A stretch of DNA of 64,000 nt from Asterias amurensis (GCF_032118995.1 NC_092657.1:5906391-5970390), one strand, 5' to 3'; positions 32,549 through 42,563 are shown, counted from the first letter of the stretch. Notes: generated by a model not told the origin, from the letters alone. Numbers and translations are program-made.

Positions 32549-32796
32549 GGTGCGTCGATAAGCTTCCCTGGGTCGACCCCACAGTGCTCACTCGGGCGTG
32601 CACCTGACTAAGGTAGAGCTAGTCGAACGACCACACTTGCCCTCTCATGCAGACGGCATGCACCTCAGGTCACCCCCAAGTGACCCACTCCACAAGCAGG
32701 GCGGGGGCTGACCCGGGTGAGCCCCGTCAAAGCTATTTCAACGTACCGGGGCAGACCGGGGTCGACCCAGGGAAGCTAAACGACCGCACCTATTGG
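32549..32796. mobile_element. MITE family I copy
   Basis: Ends resemble inverted copies: GGGTGCGTCGATAAGCTTCCC at the left and GGAAGCTAAACGACCGCACC at the right. GC-rich interior with GGTCGACCC, CAAGTGACCCA and CCGGGTGAGCCCC blocks. Confidence 0.8.
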
Positions 32797-32810
32797 AGTT
32801 CATAAGTTTT

Positions 32811-33737
32811 GGAGGTACGTCGGCCGGTCCACCACGTCAGAGCCAATGAACAACTCTCCCTGCGTATAGCTACACCCAGTATTTACATACACGACGTACG
32901 TTGCACAAGGTGTCTTTATTGCGAGTCATTTAAAGGGTGAATATTTATGCCTCGACACCTGGTAAGCTTACCCGCGCTATTTGAAGGCAATGAATGGCGC
33001 TTTTGACATACTAGATATATAGAAAGATAGATAGAAAATGACATCATTAAGAGAACAACAATATTACATAACAAGTAACACACCGAGTTAAAACGCACCC
33101 CTGATGAGACCTTAGCAAGTCTTTATTGCTTCATAGTTCAGTGCAGGACTGTCTCCACTCACGTTGGTTGTTTTTGGAACTCTTTGTTTCACTCGATATG
33201 TCACACGCACACAGTCTATTCATTCGCCTTTGAATAGCGCGGGTAAGCTTACCAGGTGTTTTGTCATCACAGAGGCCGATTAATATTCACCCTGTGAATG
33301 ACTTAATACAATGGGTGCGTTCGTTTAGCTTCCCAGGGTCTACCCCGCGGTGCTCACTCGGGTGAGCCCCCTGACAAAAGCTAAACGAACGATCACTCAC
33401 CGCTCTCGTAGTGACGTCATGCACCTGGGGCCAGCCCCCAAGTGACCCATTCCACAAGCAGGTCACTGGGGGCTGACCCGGGCGAGCCCCAGGAATGACG
33501 TCAAAGCTATTCGAACGCACCGGGGCACACCGGGGTCGACCCAGGAAAGCTAAACGACCGGTAAGCTTACCACGTGTTTCGTCATCGCAGAGGCCAATAC
33601 ATGAATATTCACCATGTAAATGACTTACAATAAAGGAACCTTGTGCAACGTTTGTCGTGTATGTAAATTGTGGGTGTAGCTACCCAGGGAGAGGTGTTCT
33701 TTGGCTCTGACGTGGTCGACCGGCCGACGTACCTCAA
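32811..33737. mobile_element. large palindrome (family J) interrupted by family I
   Basis: The left arm 32811-32985 is the inverted copy of 33561-33737: GAGGTACGTCGGCCGGTC, CACGTCAGAGCCAA, TACATACACGAC and GGTAAGCTTACC all recur. A second partial copy of the inner arm lies at 33236-33311, before the family I insertion at 33312-33560. Confidence 0.8.
33312..33560. mobile_element. MITE family I copy inside the J palindrome
   Basis: GGGTGCGTTCGTTTAGCTTCC to GAAAGCTAAACGACC. The interior is collinear with the copy at 32549. Confidence 0.85.
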
Positions 33738-33889
33738 TAACCTAACACTAATGCAACAGCACGCTCTGCGGCTGAGTCATACGGGGGCGAGGTTGTAAAA
33801 ACAAAACTTGCTAACGCAAACAATACCACAATGCCATGACACTGTGGGTATCCTCCAATCAAAAATAGATATGCAAATTTGATGTCAGT

Positions 33890-33998
33890 CCCTTCATAGT
33901 GATTGGCTGGCTGGTCTTGTCGGTCGACGTCAGTGGAGCAGATTGGGTGCGGTGGCTTCAGTTGCTTGCTGGCGTCACATCACTGCAGGTCGTCAAAG
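33890..33998 (+). promoter_or_regulatory. possible promoter and 5' untranslated exon
   Basis: GATTGGCTGG (inverted CCAAT) near 33900 is followed by mixed-composition DNA ending TCGTCAAAG, with a consensus donor GTGAGT at 33999. It could be a non-coding first exon of the Ly6-like gene at 38.99 kb, or unrelated. No ATG-led frame supports it. Confidence 0.2.
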
Positions 33999-34027
33999 GT
34001 GAGTTCCTATAATATTTTTTAATATTT

Positions 34028-34140
34028 CTCCAGAAGACGATCAGAGCATACTGATCGAAACGTCGAGTTAATCCAACGGTTCTTTTCAGAACCACCCCAA
34101 CTCATTTAGAGATAGTCATTACATGGTGTTACCGCAAACT
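34028..34140 (+). repeat. GTCGAG-linked dispersed repeat
   Basis: CCAGAAGACGATCAGAGCATA, ACTGATCGAAACGTCGAG, then AGAACCACCCCAACTCATT. Inverted copy at 12575-12710 and partial copies at 35455-35585. The core reads CAGAAGA here, so it departs from the hammerhead consensus. Confidence 0.65.
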
Positions 34141-34232
34141 CTTCCATATATAACATTTTTGTTTTATAGTTCAACATTGTTTTAGCGCCTTTTCAAATGA
34201 TCGAAACACTGTACATTATTTAAAACAAAGTA

Positions 34233-34614
34233 TTAAAGGGAAGGTACACTATTGGTAATTGTCCAAGATCAGTATTCTCACTTGGTGTATCCCAACATAA
34301 TAAGCATAAAATAACGAGCCCGTGAAAATTTGAGCTAAATTGGTCTTCGAAATTGCGAAAAAATGATGAGAGAAAAAACACCCTTGTTGGACGAATTTGT
34401 ATGCTTTCGGATAGGAATAAAAGACTTCTGGCTAGAAGTCTTTGATTATTTTAGTTAGAAATTACCTCTTTTTCAAAATCTATGCTACTTGAGAGGGAGC
34501 CGCTTCCCACAATGTGTTATACTACCAACAGCTCTCCAATGCTCGTTACCAAGTCAGTTTTTAAGTTAATATTTGTTTTGGGTTATTACCAAAACGTGTA
34601 CCTTCCCTTTAAAG
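34233..34614 (-). mobile_element. MITE family A copy, diverged subfamily
   Basis: TTAAAGGGAAGGTACACTATTGG to ACGTGTACCTTCCCTTTAA. Contains GACTTCTGGCTAGAAGTC, shared with the copy at 52265. The right TTAA is shared with the next element. Confidence 0.88.
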
Positions 34615-34988
34615 GCACTGGACACTATTGGTAATTACTCAATAATTGTTAAATTAAATAATTAGTAAACGATCAATGGAGAGCTGTTGACAGTATAAAA
34701 CATTGTGAGAAACGGCTCCCCCTGAAGTAACTTAGTTTTTGAGAAAGAAGGTATTTCTCACTTTATTTGAATTTTATTCGAGACCGCAGCCGAGGTGTCG
34801 AATTCAATCATCTGTAAGCACACAACTTGTGCGACAAATGGTGTTTTTTCTTCCATTAATCTCTCGCAACTTCAACTACCAATTGAGTGAAAATCTTCAC
34901 AGGTTTGTTAAGTAACGCATAAAGTTGAGATACACCAAGGGAGAAGACTGGTCTTCGACAATTACCAAATGTATCCGGTGAGTTTAAA
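34611..34988 (+). mobile_element. MITE family A copy
   Basis: TTAAAGGCACTGGACACTATTGG to ATGTATCCGGTGAGTTTAAA. Confidence 0.85.
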
Positions 34989-35100
34989 CAGTGAATTAAA
35001 AATACACTGCACAACAGAAAATACCTGTAGGATTTGAACATTTGCATGATGGAAATACGATATGGACAGGTTTTCGGTAACTCCATGTAATGATAATCTC

Positions 35101-35441
35101 TTAAAGGCAGTGGACACTATTGGTAATTTTCAAAGACCATCCTTCACAGTTGGTGTATCTCAACCTATGCATAAAATAACAAACCTGTGAAAATTTGAGC
35201 TCAATTAGTCAGCGAACTTGCGAGATAATAATGAAAGAAAAAACGCCCTTGTCTCACGAAGTTGTGTGCGTTTAGATGGTTGATTTCGAGACCTCAAGTT
35301 CTAAATCTGAAGTCTCGAAATCAGGGAGCCGTTTCTCACAATGTTTTAAACCATCAACCTCTCCTCATTACTCGTTACCAAGTAAGGTTTTATGCTGATA
35401 ATTATTTTGAGTAATTACCAATAGTGTCCACTGCCTTTATT
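35101..35441 (-). mobile_element. MITE family A copy
   Basis: TTAAAGGCAGTGGACACTATTGG to GTGTCCACTGCCTTTAT. It lacks a short block before GGGAGCCGTTTCTCAC. Confidence 0.9.
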
Positions 35442-35454
35442 GAGTTGGGTTGGT

Positions 35455-35585
35455 TCTGAGACGGACCGTTGGTTTCAACTCGACGTTACGCTCTGATCGT
35501 CTTCTGGAGAAAAAACGGTTCATTTCAGAACCACCCCAACTAATTTAGGGATAATCACTAATGGTGTTACCTCAGACCATGGAAC
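35455..35585. repeat. GTCGAG-linked repeat, two head-to-head partial copies
   Basis: 35455-35515 matches the inverted form (GCTCTGATCGTCTTCTGGAG). 35516-35585 matches the direct form (TTTCAGAACCACCCCAACT). Confidence 0.6.
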
Positions 35586-35950
35586 GAAACAATTTTCTTC
35601 CTCCATGCTCCGACCTTTCTTTATCGTATTTCCACCATGCAAAGTTTAAAATCCTACCTAATGTGAAAGCAACAAGAAGTATTATACACAAATTATGAAT
35701 ACAAAATTAGGCAATCATGAATAAACATCATTAACATGTGCTATTTCAACTGGAGCGTGAAATAAATCACCATGGTTTCATCTCACTGTTTCGTTTGACG
35801 TTCAATTTACGTACATGTAAATGTAACATGCAAAGTGATGGTTGGCCTACTTTAGGTACAGGTACATGTATATACATTTATAACCCAAATTATTACTAGT
35901 AATGTATTCTGGTGGAACATTTTTTAGGAATTCAACAGATGGTGAAAACT
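35586..35950. other. gene-free stretch
   Basis: AT-rich, with ACATGTA-type short repeats near 35815-35875. Nothing else supported. Confidence 0.4.
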
Positions 35951-35958
35951 AACAGAGG

Positions 35959-36267
35959 GTGGGTGAAACGCTATTCAACGTAGACGAAATCAATAAAACA
36001 ACAATACACAAAGCTCTTAATGGCAAAGCTCCCCACTATATTTCTGAACTGCTTCACGTTTACACTCCATCAAGGAATCTTCGATCAAGTTCTATGCTTC
36101 TCCTCATTGAACCCAAGTCTCGACACTCATGGGGTGACAGGTCTTTTTCTTCAGCTGCGCCACGCATCTGGAACTCTCTACCACTTAATCTTCGATCTTG
36201 TGTTTGTACTGCAAAATTCAAGTCTCTTCTCAAAACTTATCTTATGTCACAGGTTTTCAATGACTAA
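35959..36267 (+). pseudogene. LINE C-terminal tail, 5'-truncated
   Basis: A 102-codon frame reads ALNGKAPHYISELLHVYTPSR, LRSSS, WGDRSFSSAAPRIWNSLPLN and FKSLLKTYL. These are the conserved C-terminal blocks downstream of reverse transcriptase in CR1/Jockey-type LINEs (ALNG.AP.Y, AAPR.WNSLP). Only the 3' end was inserted, as is usual after incomplete reverse transcription. A GCGC-containing tail and a TTA microsatellite follow. Confidence 0.85.
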
Positions 36268-36396
36268 TTTTGTTGTGTCTGTTTTTCTTTGTGTTGTGTT
36301 TTGTTTTTGTTTTGTTTTTGGTTTTACTGCGCCTTGAACACCCAGCAGGGTGGATATGTGCGCATTACAAGTCTTATTATTATTATTATTATTACA
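36268..36396 (+). mobile_element. LINE 3' tail with TTA repeat
   Basis: T-rich sequence, then TGCGCATTACAAG and (TTA)n at 36374-36395, the 3' terminus of the preceding LINE. Confidence 0.8.
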
Positions 36397-36464
36397 CATT
36401 TATTGCCCGTGGCATTGAATTTCAATTCTCAAAACTAGAGATTGAGAGTTTGTGAACAAACTCA

Positions 36465-37479
36465 AGGTGTTCGGTTTCCGGGAGTAAAAACCTGGATTAA
36501 AAAAAACAAATATTACACCTTGCTTTGTTCTCAAGATTTGTAATAGATGATTCAAATTGCAAAAACTGTCAAAACAACATGATTACGTCATCTTGTAAAA
36601 GTGTATGTTTGGTGACGTCATCGGTAGTATTTGTTTTAAACCAGACCTTTGCCAGACATGTATGGTGTGGTGGTAAATCATCAAAGGATGTATATTTCAA
36701 CCTAAAAGGCAACAAACAACGCCCTTTCAAATCATTTCACAGTCACTTCCGGTTTAAACAGGTCAAAAGGTCAACGAAAGTTCACAAACATATCCATTTC
36801 TGTAAAGTACGTAAAGCCCTTTCATATGATGTATAGATTGTCAAAATAGCTTATGTAGTTTAGGAAATATGAACTTAGGAAATATTGACGACTGTAGAAA
36901 AGACTGTAAGGGGCATGTATGTTTTAATCGCCTAGAACGAAGACTATTCTTCATGAAGCTTTTTCGCGCTCTATGGATGATCACTGGAGCGTGACTCTGC
37001 TGAACCGCTAATACACTACACGTTGTGTGTATGCCTACGTGCAATGTTTATGCACATACCAATGGGGATTTACGTTGTTCTTTAGACGTGAACTTTGAAA
37101 TTTTTAACCTCTCTTTTGAGCCGGAAGAAAACATCAAAATGGGGTTATGTCTGTGGAGCGTTTACGGAGTTTTCAATGACAATTCCGATGATGTTTCGAT
37201 TGTAAGAATCCCTCACGTAGATCAAAAGTTATGAATTTTTGAAATAATAAACTTTGAATTTTGATAACTCAAGAATGGATGACGTCATCATGACGTAACT
37301 TCACATTTGTCTTCTCCTAATGAACATCTAACTATGTGTGAAGTTTCAAGTTCATACGAATTTAAAAAAATGTTTTTGTTAGGGGACAAGGGACGTAGAG
37401 AAGAAGAAGAAGAAGAAGAATGAATAAAAAAAAAACGAACAAAAATAAGAGGTGTTCCGGGCTTTTGGCCCGAACACCT
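36465..37479. mobile_element. ~1-kb element with AGGTGTTCGG termini
   Basis: AGGTGTTCGG at 36465-36474 and CCGAACACCT at 37470-37479 are perfect inverted 10-bp ends. The right end also forms a hairpin: AGGTGTTCCGGGC...GGCCCGAACACCT, 37450-37479. A GAA microsatellite lies at 37398-37421. A 103-codon ORF at 36525-36836 has no recognisable domain. Confidence 0.5.
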
Positions 37480-37507
37480 AATGAGTCCTCGCTTGCATAC
37501 GCCTACC

Positions 37508-37889
37508 TTAAAGGGACACGTTGCCTTGGATCGGTCGAGTTGGTCTTTGAAAAGCGTTTGTAACCATTTGTTATGAAATGCATATGATTGAAAGATATTT
37601 TAAGAGTAGATTATAATGATCCACACAAGCATCACTCGAAATTGCGTGGTTTTCCTTTTACTATACCTGGCGTCGACAAACACGGTCGGCCATTGTATGG
37701 GAGTCCAAAATGTTGACTCCAACAAATGGCCGACCGTGTAGTTCGCAAAGTAAAATTCGAGGCAAATGTGTGTGGATCATTGTAATCTTCTTTTAAAACA
37801 TCTTTCTAACCATATGAATTTTATAACAAACGGTTACAAGCGCTTTTCAAAGACCAACTCGAACGATCAAAGGCAACGTGTTCCTTTAA
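37508..37889. mobile_element. MITE family C copy
   Basis: TTAAAGGGACACGTTGCCTTGG to CCAAGG-like GGCAACGTGTTCCTTTAA. Near-palindrome of about 380 bp. Confidence 0.92.
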
Positions 37890-37892
37890 TTT

Positions 37893-38215
37893 GTATGCAC
37901 GAGTACGTCACAATTCTAACCCAAAACGAGGCCATTGGCGCAGCCACTGCAAGTGATAGGGTGCATTCGTTTAGCTCCCATGGGTCAACCCCGGTGTGTG
38001 GCGTGTTTTTTTTTCCAGAACAAACGTGTGCAGATAATTACCCACGTTCGTCCTGGAAAAAAAAACCCGCCACACACCGGGGTTGACCCAAGGAAGCTAA
38101 ACGAACGCACCCATTGTTAGATAGTTCAGATAGTTTTGTTTTGTGGTGGCGGACGTGCGCCTGCAGCCTAATGATTGGTAATAATAAAAAATTATGGCGT
38201 CATTCATGGATAAAA
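37893..38215. mobile_element. family H element interrupted by family I
   Basis: GTACGTCACAATTCTAACCC, AACGAGGC and GGCGCAGCCACTGCAAGTG on the left, and GGTGGCGGACGTGCGC on the right, match the element at 38597-38785. Family I sits between. Confidence 0.6.
37959..38112. mobile_element. MITE family I, short hairpin copy
   Basis: GGGTGCATTCGTTTAGCT and AGCTAAACGAACGCACCC are inverted ends. Inside, GGTCAACCCCGGTGTGTGGCG pairs with CGCCACACACCGGGGTTGACC. Confidence 0.88.
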
Positions 38216-38216
38216 T

Positions 38217-38597
38217 ACACTGGACACTATTGGTAATTGTCAAAGGCTAGTCTTCACAGTTCGTGTATCTCAACTGCATAAAATAACAAACCTGTGAAAA
38301 TTTGAGCTCAATCGGCCGTCGAAGTTGCGAGATAACTATGAAAGGAAAAAACACCCTTGTCACACGAAGTTGTGTGCGATCTGATGCTTGATTTCGAGAC
38401 CTCAAATTCTTAACTTGAGGTCTCGAAATCAAATTAGTGGAAAATTACTTCTTTCTCGAAAACTACGTCACTTCAGAGGGAGCTGTTTCTCACAATGTTT
38501 TATACTATCAACCTCTCCCCATTACTTGTAATCAAGAAAGGTTTTATGATGATAATTATTTTGGGTAATTACCAATAGTGCCCACTGCCTTTAAGAG
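38217..38597 (-). mobile_element. MITE family A copy
   Basis: ACACTGGACACTATTGG to GTGCCCACTGCCTTTAA. Confidence 0.9.
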
Positions 38598-38785
38598 AGG
38601 TGTATAATATACGCCTCTCTTGGTATTTATTCATGAGTTACGTCACAAATCTAACCAAAAACGAGGCTATAGGCGCAGCCACTGCAAGTGGTGGCGGACG
38701 TGCACATAATTATAGCCTCACTTTTGGTGAGAATTATGACGTCATGCATGAGTATTAAGAGAGGCGTGTGCATGCGGCACACAAA
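38597..38785. mobile_element. family H element upstream of the Ly6-like gene
   Basis: CGCCTCTCTTGGTATTTATTC at the left and TATTAAGAGAGGCG at the right are inverted ends. TTACGTCAC and TGACGTCA sites lie inside. It ends about 205 bp before the Ly6-like start codon and could contribute regulatory sites. Confidence 0.6.
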
Positions 38786-38991
38786 GCTCTCAGCCAATGA
38801 TTTGTCTTTCTTTTCAACCAAGTGAGGGTGCTCATTTAGCTTAGCGAGATTTTGTGCTCACATGTTTGATGAAATCGGGCCCTTATTTCATTTAGGTTGG
38901 TAAGCAGTTTGCAACATTTTATTCTCTATTTTTCTATGTTTTGTTTTCGTCAAAGGTTTTACAATTATTGCGCCACCTACTGACAAACATA

Positions 38992-39034
38992 ATGAAGGGT
39001 TTCATCGCTGCCGTGGTCGTCCTTGGCGTTTTTT
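38992..39034 (+). CDS. Ly6-like gene exon 1 (signal peptide)
   Basis: Starts at the ATG in CATAATGAAGGG. Encodes 14 residues plus one base and ends TTTT before the donor GTGAGT. A possible untranslated exon joins just upstream after TCGTCAAAG (38948-38956), but this is weak. Confidence 0.8.
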
Positions 39035-41895
39035 GTGAGTATTATTGGCCTGTTGGTGAATGCTGCATTTTCCGATTACCCTATGTTCCAACAATCCTAT
39101 GTTCCGACACCCCTATGTTCCAACAATCCTATGTTCCGACACCCCTATGTCCCAACAGTCCTATGTTCCGACACCCATATGTTCCGACACCCCTATGTTC
39201 CGACAACCCTATGTTCCGACACCTCTATGTTCCGACAACCCTATGTTCTGACACCCCAATTTTCCGGTGTAGCAAGAGATTCTGTCCCCCGGATATTATG
39301 TCTGCAAGTTTTTGAATAAAAGACAGCCGCCCTGATCAAGCCGTAGCTTTAGCCGAAGTCGCCGTTTTGAACACAGTGGGTGTCCCGTGGAACTAACTCG
39401 GTCTGCCGGAGATTCTGTCCCTCAAGGGGAAATTAACGTGGGATGAAGGGGATTTGTCAAAGGAGGGCGCTATCAGAAGAAGTTTGTACAACGTTTGCCT
39501 TAGGGGTGGGGGGGGGGGCACCGAATCACCTTCAACACCGTCCCTGACTCAGTTTCCTTTTATTGCACAATCTCATAGGTATATTGGAAGTGTCTGCAAA
39601 CAAGATGTGCTACTTGTGCGTAGATTGTGCCGAAGTGAGTAATGAAACCTCAACCTGCAACACCACTGGATATTGTTCGGTAAGTATTGATAATATACGG
39701 GAGGCCCAATTTCTTTGCTTCACTTTAATCGTCTAGCAAATAATCGACACTTATGAAAGCAGGGTATTCCATGTCGAGGTGAACCAACAATGCCTTATTG
39801 GACCAGACATGTATAGGTGGACCAGGAAATTCTGGGTGGTCCAGCCAAGTCTAAGTGGACCAGGCATGTCTAGGTGGACCAGACATGTCTAGATGGACCA
39901 GACATGGCTAGATGGACCAGCCATGCCTAGGTGAACCAGACATGTCCAGGTGGACCAGACTCGTCTAGGTGGGCCAGCCAAGTCTAGGTGGACCAGTCAT
40001 GTCTATGCAGCCAATACATGGCTAGATGGACCAGCCATGTTAAGGTGGACCAGACATGTCTATGTGGACCAGACATGGCTAGATGGACCAAACATGTCCA
40101 GGTGGACCATGTCCAGGTGGACCAGCCATGTCTAGGTGGACCAGACTTGTCTGGGTGGACCAGCCAAGTCTAGGTGGACCAGGCATGTCTAGGCGGACAA
40201 TACATGGCTAGATGGACCAGCCATGTTTAGGTGGACCAGACGTGTCTATGTGGACCAGACATGGCTAGATGGACCAAACATGTCCAGGTGGACCATGTCC
40301 AGGTGGACCAGCCATGTCTAGGTGGACCAGACTTGTCTGGGTGGACCAGCCAAGTCTAGGTGGACCAGGCATGTCTAGGCGGACAATACATGGCTAGATG
40401 GACCAGCCATGTTTAGGTGGACCAGACGTGTCTATGTGGACCAGACATGGCTAGATGGACCAAACATGTCCAGGTGGACCATGTCCAGGTGGACCAGCCA
40501 TGTCTAGGTGGACCAGACTTGTCTGGGTGGACCAGACTTGTCTGGGTGGACCAGCCAAGTCTAGGTGGACCAGGCATGTCTAGGTGGACAATACATGGCT
40601 AGATGGACCAGCCATGTTTAGATGGACCAGACTTGTCTAGGTGGACCAGACATGTATAGGTGGACCAACTACGTTTAGGTCCTAGTTGTGATACTTATCC
40701 ATGATGATTCGTCCTTCAGGTGGAACGTGAAGCCGATGGTACCGTGTGTTGTGATCGGCAGCTCCTTCTTACCCATTATATAAAATGGAATTGGGTATCA
40801 TAACTCATTTAGTCTCACAAACCTTACTTTAAAATATTGTATGTTAAAGCGCGTTGAGCCTCACTTTGTGACGAATATTATGCGCGCTATATAAGAAGCC
40901 ACTATTTTTATTTTAATCAAACTAGTGGCTTTAAGACACTGGACACTATTGGTAATTGTCAAAGACCAGTCTTCTCACTTGGTGTATCTCAACATATGCA
41001 TAAAATAACAAACCTGTGAAAATTTGAGCTCAATCGGTCATCGAACTTGCGAGATAATAATGAAAGAAAAAACACCCCTATCACACGAAGTTGTGTGCGT
41101 TCAGTTGGTTGATTTCGAGACCTCAAAATCTAAACTGAGGTCTCGAAATCAAATTCGTGGAAAATTTCTTTTTTTTCTCAAAAACTACTCCACTTCAGGG
41201 GGAGCCGTTTCTCACAATGTTTTATACTACCAACCTCTCCCCATTACTCGTTACCAAGTAAGGTCGTATGCTAACAAGATTTTAAGTCATTACCAATAGT
41301 GTCAACTGCCTTTAAAGCCATTGGACACTTTTGGTAAACAGTATTGTCCAAGGCCCACACTTCGTGTATCACAACTTATATATAAAATAACAAACCTGTG
41401 GAAATTTAGGCTCAATTGGTCATCAAAGTCGGGAGAAATAACAGGAAAACACACCCTTGTTCCCGCAGGTTTCGCCGTGTCATGACATGATTGAAATTAA
41501 TCCGTAATTCTCGCTATCGAGAATTGATATTGTTTTGATGTTTTCTTAAAAAAATGAAGCATTTCATGGAACAATATTTCAAGAGAAGTCTTTCACCATT
41601 ACCTTCTGTAAATCTGTGAACTTTTAATTTTGTTTTTGTACCGAAAGTGTCCAATGGCTTTCAAACGCCTTTTCCGATCTTCTCCCCACAGAAAGTAACC
41701 GTTAAACTTGGTGGCAACACAACCGTCACCAGAGGATGCGCCAGCACCTGCACCAAGTCGGAATGCTCGACGACTGGCGATTCTGAACTATGCTGCTGTG
41801 ACACCGATAAATGCAACGGCGCAGGCGCGTTGACCTCTGCCCTGGTCACTGTGATGGCACCCCTTCTTGCAATCATCTATTTCACACAGTCTTAA
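38992..41895 (+). CDS. Ly6/uPAR three-finger protein, GPI-anchored type, three exons
   Basis: Exons 38992-39034, 39579-39679 and 41692-41895 join in frame to 115 codons and a TAA stop. All junctions have GT/AG: phase 1 after exon 1, phase 0 after exon 2. Residues 1-21 (MKGFIAAVVVLGVF...VSA) form a signal peptide. The mature part opens with MCYLCVDC and closes with LCCCDTDKCN, the CC..D.CN signature of Ly6/uPAR domains. It has 12 cysteines at positions 25, 28, 31, 41, 47, 64, 68, 73, 82-84 and 89. N-X-T sites are at 36, 42 and 57. After N90-G91 a hydrophobic tail (ALVTVMAPLLAIIYF) fits a GPI-anchor signal. Such proteins sit on the outer cell surface and bind ligands or modulate receptors; the exact role is not known. 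Both introns are full of repeats. Confidence 0.85.
39079..39270. repeat. 16-bp minisatellite in Ly6-like intron 1
   Basis: About 12 copies of CCTATGTTCCGACACC, with an alternative unit CCTATGTTCCAACAAT alternating in the first part. All three forward frames stay open and give repeated YVPTPLC-type peptides, which I regard as artefact. Confidence 0.93.
39579..39679 (+). CDS. Ly6-like gene exon 2
   Basis: The acceptor TCTCATAG precedes GTATATTGG. The first two bases complete Cys15. Encodes the signal-peptide end and the first finger (MCYLCVDC, TCNTTGYCS), ending TTCG before GTAAGT. Confidence 0.85.
39776..40682. repeat. 19-bp minisatellite with 186-bp higher-order repeat in Ly6-like intron 2
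   Basis: About 48 units of GGTGGACCAGACATGTCTA and variants. A distinctive segment (GCGGACAATACATGGCTAG and its variants) recurs at about 40005, 40191, 40377 and 40582. This gives a 186-bp period with one extra 19-bp unit in the last interval. Confidence 0.93.
40845..40915 (+). mobile_element. retroelement 3' tail
   Basis: AAGCGCGTTGAGCCTCACTTTG...GCGCGCTATATAAGAAGCCA, as at 5040 and 17234. Confidence 0.55.
40932..41315 (-). mobile_element. MITE family A copy in Ly6-like intron 2
   Basis: TTTAAGACACTGGACACTATTGG to GTGTCAACTGCCTTTAA. It shares TTTAAA with the next element. Confidence 0.92.
41312..41664 (-). mobile_element. MITE family E copy in Ly6-like intron 2
   Basis: TTAAAGCCATTGGACACTTTTGG to CCGAAAGTGTCCAATGGCTTTCAA. 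It ends about 28 bp before the exon 3 acceptor. Confidence 0.9.
41692..41895 (+). CDS. Ly6-like gene exon 3
   Basis: The acceptor TCTTCTCCCCACAG lies just 28 bp after a family E MITE. Encodes 67 residues with GC, STC, SEC, LCCCDTDKCN and the hydrophobic tail, then TAA. I see no AATAAA within the next 250 bp. Confidence 0.88.
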   Translation, partial: KVTVKLGGNTTVTRGCASTCTKSECSTTGDSELCCCDTDKCNGAGALTSALVTVMAPLLAIIYFTQS

Positions 41896-42265
41896 CACGA
41901 TACTCTAAATACTTTGTTTAGAGTTTAAATACAGTAATGTTATCCACTTTGTAAACTTGTTTAAATTGATAAATATACACTTTTGTACACCCATTCACAA
42001 AAGATGAAGCGTTTAAACCTACACACAAGAAGGTAGACATGTTTGAGGTTCAATGCATGTGAACAAAAAAGTAGTAACACAAGTTTGTCTACCTCCATGG
42101 TAAAACTTGGAAGAATGTTGGAAATCTAAACACTTTTTTCGAAAGTATGGCTAAAATCGCATCAGTGGTTTTGATACTTAAGCTTGATGCGTTTCCGTGC
42201 ATGCCTACTTCGGGTTGTAATGTACAGAAAGGAAAAAAGAAAAAAAGAAAAAAAAAGGCCGCACT
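41896..42265. other. 3' flank of the Ly6-like gene
   Basis: Probably contains the 3' untranslated region. AT-rich, no clear polyadenylation hexamer. An A/G-rich run lies at 42228-42257. Confidence 0.4.
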
Positions 42266-42408
42266 AAGGCCGTGTCCGAATTGGTGGCTACGGCTGCGGC
42301 TACGGTCGTTGCTAGGGATGTTGTTAAGGGCGTCCTATACTTCAATGCACGACGACGCGGCGATCCAGCCGTAGCCGTAGCCGCAGCCGCCAATTCGGAT
42401 ACGGCCTT
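42266..42408. mobile_element. palindromic MITE with AAGGCCGTGTCCGAA ends
   Basis: AAGGCCGTGTCCGAATTGG...GGCTACGGCTGCGGCTACGG at the left is mirrored at the right by CCGTAGCCGTAGCCGCAGCC...GGATACGGCCTT. About 143 bp. Confidence 0.88.
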
Positions 42409-42429
42409 ACATGAACGCTGTGGGTCCAA

Positions 42430-42563
42430 TAGGAGACTTTCGGATGCTTGGTGGCAGCAGACTTACTCCAATGTTCTCGGTAATGTTCGCGTGCTCAGAA
42501 CTACGTAAACAATGGACATTTACCTGGAAAGTCTGCTGCCACCTAGCGTTCCAAATTCTCCTA
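42430..42563. repeat. inverted repeat with CTGCTGCCACC arms
   Basis: AGGAGACTTTCGGATGCTTGG through GGTGGCAGCAGACTT pairs with AAAGTCTGCTGCCACC through TTCTCCT. CTGCTGCCACCTAGCGTTC occurs once more at 42629-42648. Confidence 0.75.

Noticed and set aside
38941..39319. Overlapping ORFs with repeated YVPTPLC-type peptides
   Set aside because: Artefact of the 16-bp minisatellite, which is open in all three frames; the real coding part is only the 43-bp first exon.
39950..40602. ORFs rich in MDQTCL/GGP repeats
   Set aside because: Artefact of the 19-bp minisatellite in the Ly6-like intron.
39776..40682. CRISPR-like short repeats
   Set aside because: The 19-bp units are directly tandem with no spacers.
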